Source: Carallia brachiata
Lineage: Eukaryota; Streptophyta; Magnoliopsida; Malpighiales; Rhizophoraceae
Direction: 5' to 3'
Length of the DNA stretch: 64,000 nucleotides
Assembly (NCBI GenBank): GCA_021464245.1
Contig: JADCRB010000096.1
Location: 286,951-350,950 of the forward strand
The translations under genes were made by a program, and so were the position numbers. The notes under the pieces were generated by a model. The model did not search any database and was not told the origin of the DNA. It saw nothing but the letters and a program-made list of their open reading frames with translations. Shown piece after piece: positions 59,721 through 64,000 of this stretch (position 1 is the first letter of the stretch; every line of letters begins with the position of its first letter).

Positions 59721-60159
59721 ATGTAAACATTAAAAATAAAAAAGAACCAAAAAACAGAAGTCAAAGCCGGTGCCAACATTGGAAAAAAATTTTCAAAAAT
59801 CAGTTACCAATCTTTGAAAGATAGTAGAAAAAAAAAGTGTTTTCTAGAGGCTTATAAATAGGCCAATCACAGATCCTCAAACACCATAAGTAGACACAAA
59901 CAGCAGGAGGAGCCTAAGAAACCAAAAATAAAAGGGGCCAAAATAATTCTTAAATTTCTCCTCTTGACATTTTTGTATTTTAAGTGTATATTCTCTTAAC
60001 GTTACTGAGGTGGATATTACAGATCAGAAGTCTAAAATATTAAATATAAACATTTTCAAATATATTTTGAGTGTATACTCTCTAGTTACTACAGAATTGA
60101 ATTTGTCAGATAAAAAACTTAAAACATTAAAATATTAAATATCAATTTAAGATTAAACT
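59721..60159. other. Transition beyond the duplicated array
   Basis: Homology to B1/B2 ends near 59720. The following 440 bp are A-rich and non-coding, with no recognisable ends of a transposon. Confidence 0.5.
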
Positions 60160-60420
60160 CCTACATCCTTCAATAGAGTCAAACCAGTCTACTTGAGATT
60201 AAACTCCTACGGCCTTCAGTGGAATCTACCTAAGATCAAATTTCTACGGTCTTCAGTGGAGTCAAATCAATCCATATGATATTAAGCCTCTACGGTCCTC
60301 AGTGGAATCGATCCACTTCGAACGAGATCAAGTCTCTATGACCCTCACTAGAGTTACTAAATTCATCTGAAATCAAGTCTCGGCCCTCAGTGAAATTAAT
60401 TCTTTCAGTTCAAGAGCAAA
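60160..60420. repeat. Degenerate minisatellite (about 55-bp unit) before gag remains
   Basis: Five to six diverged units built around CTCCTACGGCCTTCAGTGGA and GAGATTAAACTCCTACG, each followed by TCAAAC/TCAAATC and TC(T/C)ACTT-like blocks. It lies upstream of the gag remains, as leader repeats do in some large plant LTR retrotransposons. Confidence 0.65.
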
Positions 60421-60789
60421 CTGTGGAATTATACGAAGGGGCATTAATCAGAAGATTACATATATATTGACCCCACATAAATTTTAAATTTTTATTTGTA
60501 ATTTGTATCAGTATTTTCGAAACCTAACTATTTTAGGCTTGAAACCTAACTATTAGCACATTTAGTATGACATCTCTAACTTTCATCTTTTGCTCCTAAA
60601 AAAAAAATCCAACACAGCAATAGTGTTGAAGAAGAGCACGACCATCGCCACTAGAAAAAAGACGACTACTCTATTGTCAACCAACTCTTTCACTGAATGG
60701 AGAAGTCGACCATCTACCCTAATTGAAGCTGGGGCAATGCGAAAAATCTCGCACAATATCATAAACCTACTTGTTCTGCTGAAACAATT

Positions 60790-62110
60790 ATGGAGGAGTC
60801 AGAAGAGCCCTGTACTCTAGTCTTTTATGGAATATCATATGCCAACACCTACGTTGTCGCAGTTATGATGATGAACACAACCAGTACGGAAGATAGAATT
60901 GCAGAATTAAAAAACAGAATTTCCCAACTAATTAAGATTTTGAAGGAAAGAGATTAGCAAATCGCCAACCTCGAAGGAAAAGCTTTGATATAAACTGATC
61001 GTGAGACCAGTGAGGAGCAGCCATATCTGCCTAGTTTCACTCTAGAAGCAACTCTAGCCAATACCTTCACCGCAGAAAAACAACAAAACGGTCTCACACA
61101 GCTGCCGCATGAAAAATTCTGTCGCTTCGCTATTTGTCCAACAATTATAGGACATGATAGCTAATATAATTCACCTACAACAAAGTACATCATTTCAAAG
61201 CTCACAAATGTACGTCAAATCGTAGACGAGGTGAAAACCTCAGCATGCCCTTGGGCTACCTGCTGCCCAAATTTTAACAATTCGATGAACGAGATAATCC
61301 TAAGCAGCACGTTGCTTACTTCGTCAAAACCTGCAACAATATAGGAACTTACGGCGACCTTTTGGTGAAATAATTTGTTTGTTCACTCAAGGACACTGCC
61401 TTCATTTGGTTAATAACTCTTGAACTAAAATTAATTAATAGTTGGGAACAACTGCAATGCGAGTTTCTCAATAGATTTTTCAGCACCCGTCGAACAGTAA
61501 ATATGGTGGAGCTTACCAGTACCAAGCAAAGGAAAGGAGGGCTCGTTGTCGAATACATAAATAGATGGCGTACTCTTAGTCTAGATTGCAAATATCGTCT
61601 GACGGAGACTTTTGCTGTAAAAATATGCATTCAAGGGATGCACTAAGAGCCGTTATATATATTACAGGGCATCAAACCTCGAACTTTTGAGGAATTGGCG
61701 ACTCGGGCACATAACATAGAGATGAGCATCAAGACCTCTAGGAGTACGGTTTCCATTCAACTAGACCAGCATGAGGTTAAGGAAGTGATGGTCGTTGATG
61801 TTTCACCAATAAAAGTAGGAGTTAAAGCAAAAATGAGCCCTTCAGCGCCAACAAATCAACTGAAGCAACAAAAAAAAGGAAACACGATGTTGCGAGAGTT
61901 GGAACAGAAGAAATATCCGTTCCCTGAGTATAACGTATCAGACATTCTTGATCAACTTTTAGAAGTTAAGCTGATCAAACTCTAAGCACAAGCAACCTAA
62001 TTATAAGAATCAAATAAATGATTCGAAATTTGGCAAATATCACTGCACAATCAGTCATCCAACCGAGAAGTGTTTTGTCTTAAAAGAGCTGATCTTAAAG
62101 CTCATGAACT
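60790..62110 (+). pseudogene. Ty3/gypsy-type gag remains
   Basis: A degenerate Gag. About 61370-61643 reads without stop as a retrotransposon Gag domain (FVCSLKDTAFIW … SWEQLQCEFLNRFFSTR … YINRWRTLSLDCKYRLTE … CIQGMH). An in-frame TAA at 61644-61646 interrupts it, and the same frame continues with LQGIKPRTFEELATRAH to a stop at 61983-61985. Further on, about 62040-62110, an SHPTEKCFVLKELILKL-like tail (shifted) matches the end of such Gags. Upstream (60800-61150) a coiled-coil-like start region has several stops. No protease, RT or integrase was found in the window, so the element is non-autonomous or broken by the window edge. Confidence 0.8.
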
Positions 62111-62149
62111 AAAATAAATTCATTTTGGATTAAGAAAACATAACTTAGA

Positions 62150-62600
62150 TCCAAACTTTTATAAAAAAAAAGCAAAAATTAAAAATTCAAAAAAAAAGAA
62201 AAAAATCTAAAAAAAAAGCAAAAAAAAAAAAGGGAAAAAATCAAAGAAAAAGAAAAAAAATCAAAGAAAAAAATTTATGAAGCTCATGTTCAGGTTCAAC
62301 CTAAAAATCTAAATCCAAATTCAAAACCCTTCCTCAAAGCTCAAATCAAAACTCGGGCATAAACTTAGACTCAGATGTCAAATGCAAATTTCAACTCAAA
62401 GTCCAAATCGAGACCCAAATTTCAAGACCAAATCCAAATTCAGGCTCAAACTAGGATTCAAAATCCACATCCAAATTTCAGCCCAAACTCTAAATCTAGA
62501 TTCGAGGGCAAAACCCGAACTTTGACTGGAAACCAAAATCCAAATTTCGACCTAGTGTCGAAATCCAAACTCGAGGGTAAACCCTAAACCCTGACTCGAA
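62150..62600. repeat. A-rich and C/A-rich low-complexity stretch
   Basis: About 62160-62280 is almost pure A with scattered G/T. It is followed to about 62600 by short degenerate repeats of the type TCCAAATTC/CTCAAATC/AACTCGAGG. An open frame at 62375-62587 would encode Asn/Pro/Ser-rich repeats but has no domain and is a by-product of the repeats. Confidence 0.7.
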
Positions 62601-62639
62601 GTCCAACTCAGTAATTCAACAACAACAATAATAGACTAT

Positions 62640-63310
62640 TGCCTTACACCAGTATAAAAGGCGAATAATTAAAGCAAACTTCTGTTTCGTATGAGTATAA
62701 GAGGTGAAAAAGTCAATAATATCAAATAAGATTCCTACTTCGCAAAAGTATAAAAAGCGACAATCCAACACCAGACTCATGTTTTGCACGAGTATAAAAG
62801 GTGACGACAATAACAACAAAATCAAACTCCTGCCTTGTACGAGTATAAAAGGTAAATAACTGAAGTAGACTCCTACCTCGCACAAGTATAAAAAGCAACA
62901 AACTAGCAAATTCATACTCCTAACTTGCACGAGTATAAAAGGTGAAACGGCAACACCAACAAAACAACACTCCTACCTCGCATTAGTATAAAAAGCAAAA
63001 AATTTAGGAGCAGACTCCTGCCTCGCACGAATATAAAAGGCAACAACTCAGACTCCTTATCTATATGAGTATGAAAGGTGAGACGACAACAACTTAAACA
63101 TACTCCTAACCCAACGAGTATAAAAGGCGATACGACAATAGCAAAACGAAACTCCTGACCCACACGAGTATAAACTGTGAATGACACACAAGGTCCAGTC
63201 CAAAACTCCTGACTCGTATGAGTATAAACTGCGAACCCCAAAAACCAAAATTAGGACTCAGTTCAAAACTCTTGACCCAGATGAATATAAACTGTGAACG
63301 ACCCAAAAGG
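62640..63310. repeat. Degenerate minisatellite with TATAAA-like core, about 48-bp unit
   Basis: About 14 units, each with a core like ACGAGTATAAAAGG(T/C) preceded by ACTCCTGCCT(T/C)GC. Cores lie near 62653, 62693, 62748, 62791, 62840, 62885, 62931, 62985, 63030, 63067, 63116, 63167, 63220 and 63281. The last three change to GTATAAACTG and are spaced wider (about 51-61 bp). It follows the gag remains and probably belongs to the same element. The antisense open frames over 62616-63306 are by-products. Confidence 0.85.
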
Positions 63311-64000
63311 ATAAAAACGATTGAGAGTTTGAGTCTGAATCATTATTCTAGTCTCAACCTTTTACTCGTTCTTACTGTAGGTCAAGCTTTTACATTTTTT
63401 AGCAGGAAAGATGAAACCAGCTACAAAACCCTAAGACAAGGCAGAGGATAGGTCACCACGCACTAGATAGAGACCAAGTCCAATGCAATTGCAAATCTTG
63501 GAGGAGTATTTCCACAACAATGAGGGTACTTGTCATAGTTTATGACTACTCTCCCAACTTACTTCGTGACTACGGCTGAACGGAGCAGTCGAAACATAAA
63601 ATGTGCATTTCTGGTTTCAGAGCCGGAGAAATAAGAAGAGAGTAGCATAAAGAGCTGCTGTTTCTGTAGTACAGTCTATTTTAACCATCACAGCTGTTCC
63701 CATGGTAGATCTCACCAGTGTGTTTTCGTCCTCAAACGAAGTGGGTCCGAGCTCCACCACTGCAATGGTTTTTGAAGGCTATTTTGACCAAAGTTATAGC
63801 TTACAGTAGTACGCATATGAGTTCTGCAGTTTTTATTCCTTTTCATACGAAGTTTCAAGCTCCAACCAGGCATACATCCCTTCTGGTACTTCAATCTAAG
63901 AGAAAATCTCACACTAGGAGGAAGCCACTCTAGTAAAACTCTACCTTTCTTTCCAGAATAGCTTGACGACATCAATAAGTAAGAAAGTGTCAATAGTGTC
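63311..64000. other. Unassigned 3' end of the window
   Basis: About 690 bp with more balanced composition than the array. No domain recognised in either short open frame (63712-63993 -, 63718-63933 +). Most likely the continuation of the retroelement or its flank. Confidence 0.4.

Noticed and set aside
62375..63306. Several Asn/Pro-rich or Tyr/Ser-rich open frames on both strands
   Set aside because: All are by-products of low-complexity and minisatellite repeats without stops in one register.

Overview
The window is nuclear DNA of a flowering plant, probably a eudicot. It is AT-rich and intron-bearing, full of poly-A/T tracts, miniature transposons and LTR-retrotransposon remains. The only host genes recognised are germin-like proteins (GLPs): secreted, single-cupin, manganese-binding glycoproteins of the cell wall. 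The species cannot be named from the sequence alone.

Layout: the window is a tandem segmental duplication. Block B1 (1-29059) is repeated as B2 (29060-55274), and a third copy B3 (55275 to about 59720) begins and then stops. The labels B1-B3 and GLP-a to GLP-f are mine. A complete block carries six GLP loci: a, b, c and d on the + strand, then e and f on the - strand. Every locus with both exons has the same structure: exon 1 of 120-127 bp encodes a signal peptide plus the first conserved Cys, a phase-1 intron follows, and exon 2 of about 550 bp encodes the whole cupin barrel. Loci c and d are close relatives of each other, and so are e and f, so older small tandem duplications preceded the block duplication.

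State of the genes: six copies look intact: GLP-a in B1 and B3, GLP-b in B2, GLP-e in B2, and GLP-f in B1 and B2. The broken copies are GLP-a/B2 (clustered small deletions plus a stop), GLP-b/B1 (10-bp deletion), GLP-c in both blocks (one shared stop codon, plus a frameshift in B2), GLP-d in both blocks (no exon 1) and GLP-e/B1 (frameshift, exon 1 cut). Four of the six loci therefore keep at least one intact copy although many duplicates have decayed.

Mobile DNA: a Ty1/copia element (from 16276, running into a 538-N gap) is inserted only in B1. B2 keeps the empty site, so the element arrived after the block duplication. An 881-914 bp hAT-like MITE with an 8-bp target duplication lies upstream of GLP-a in B1 and B2, and its right part survives in B3. 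Several foldback MITEs sit between genes. After B3 homology ends (about 59720) the sequence becomes a decayed Ty3/gypsy-like region: a leader minisatellite, gag remains with in-frame stops, a C/A-rich low-complexity stretch and a second minisatellite of about 48 bp whose units contain a TATAAA-like core.

I found no undescribed biochemical system. The most informative signals are evolutionary: complementary decay of the duplicates, a recombination mosaic in GLP-a/B2, a nonsense codon older than the duplication, and an N gap that appears to be undersized.
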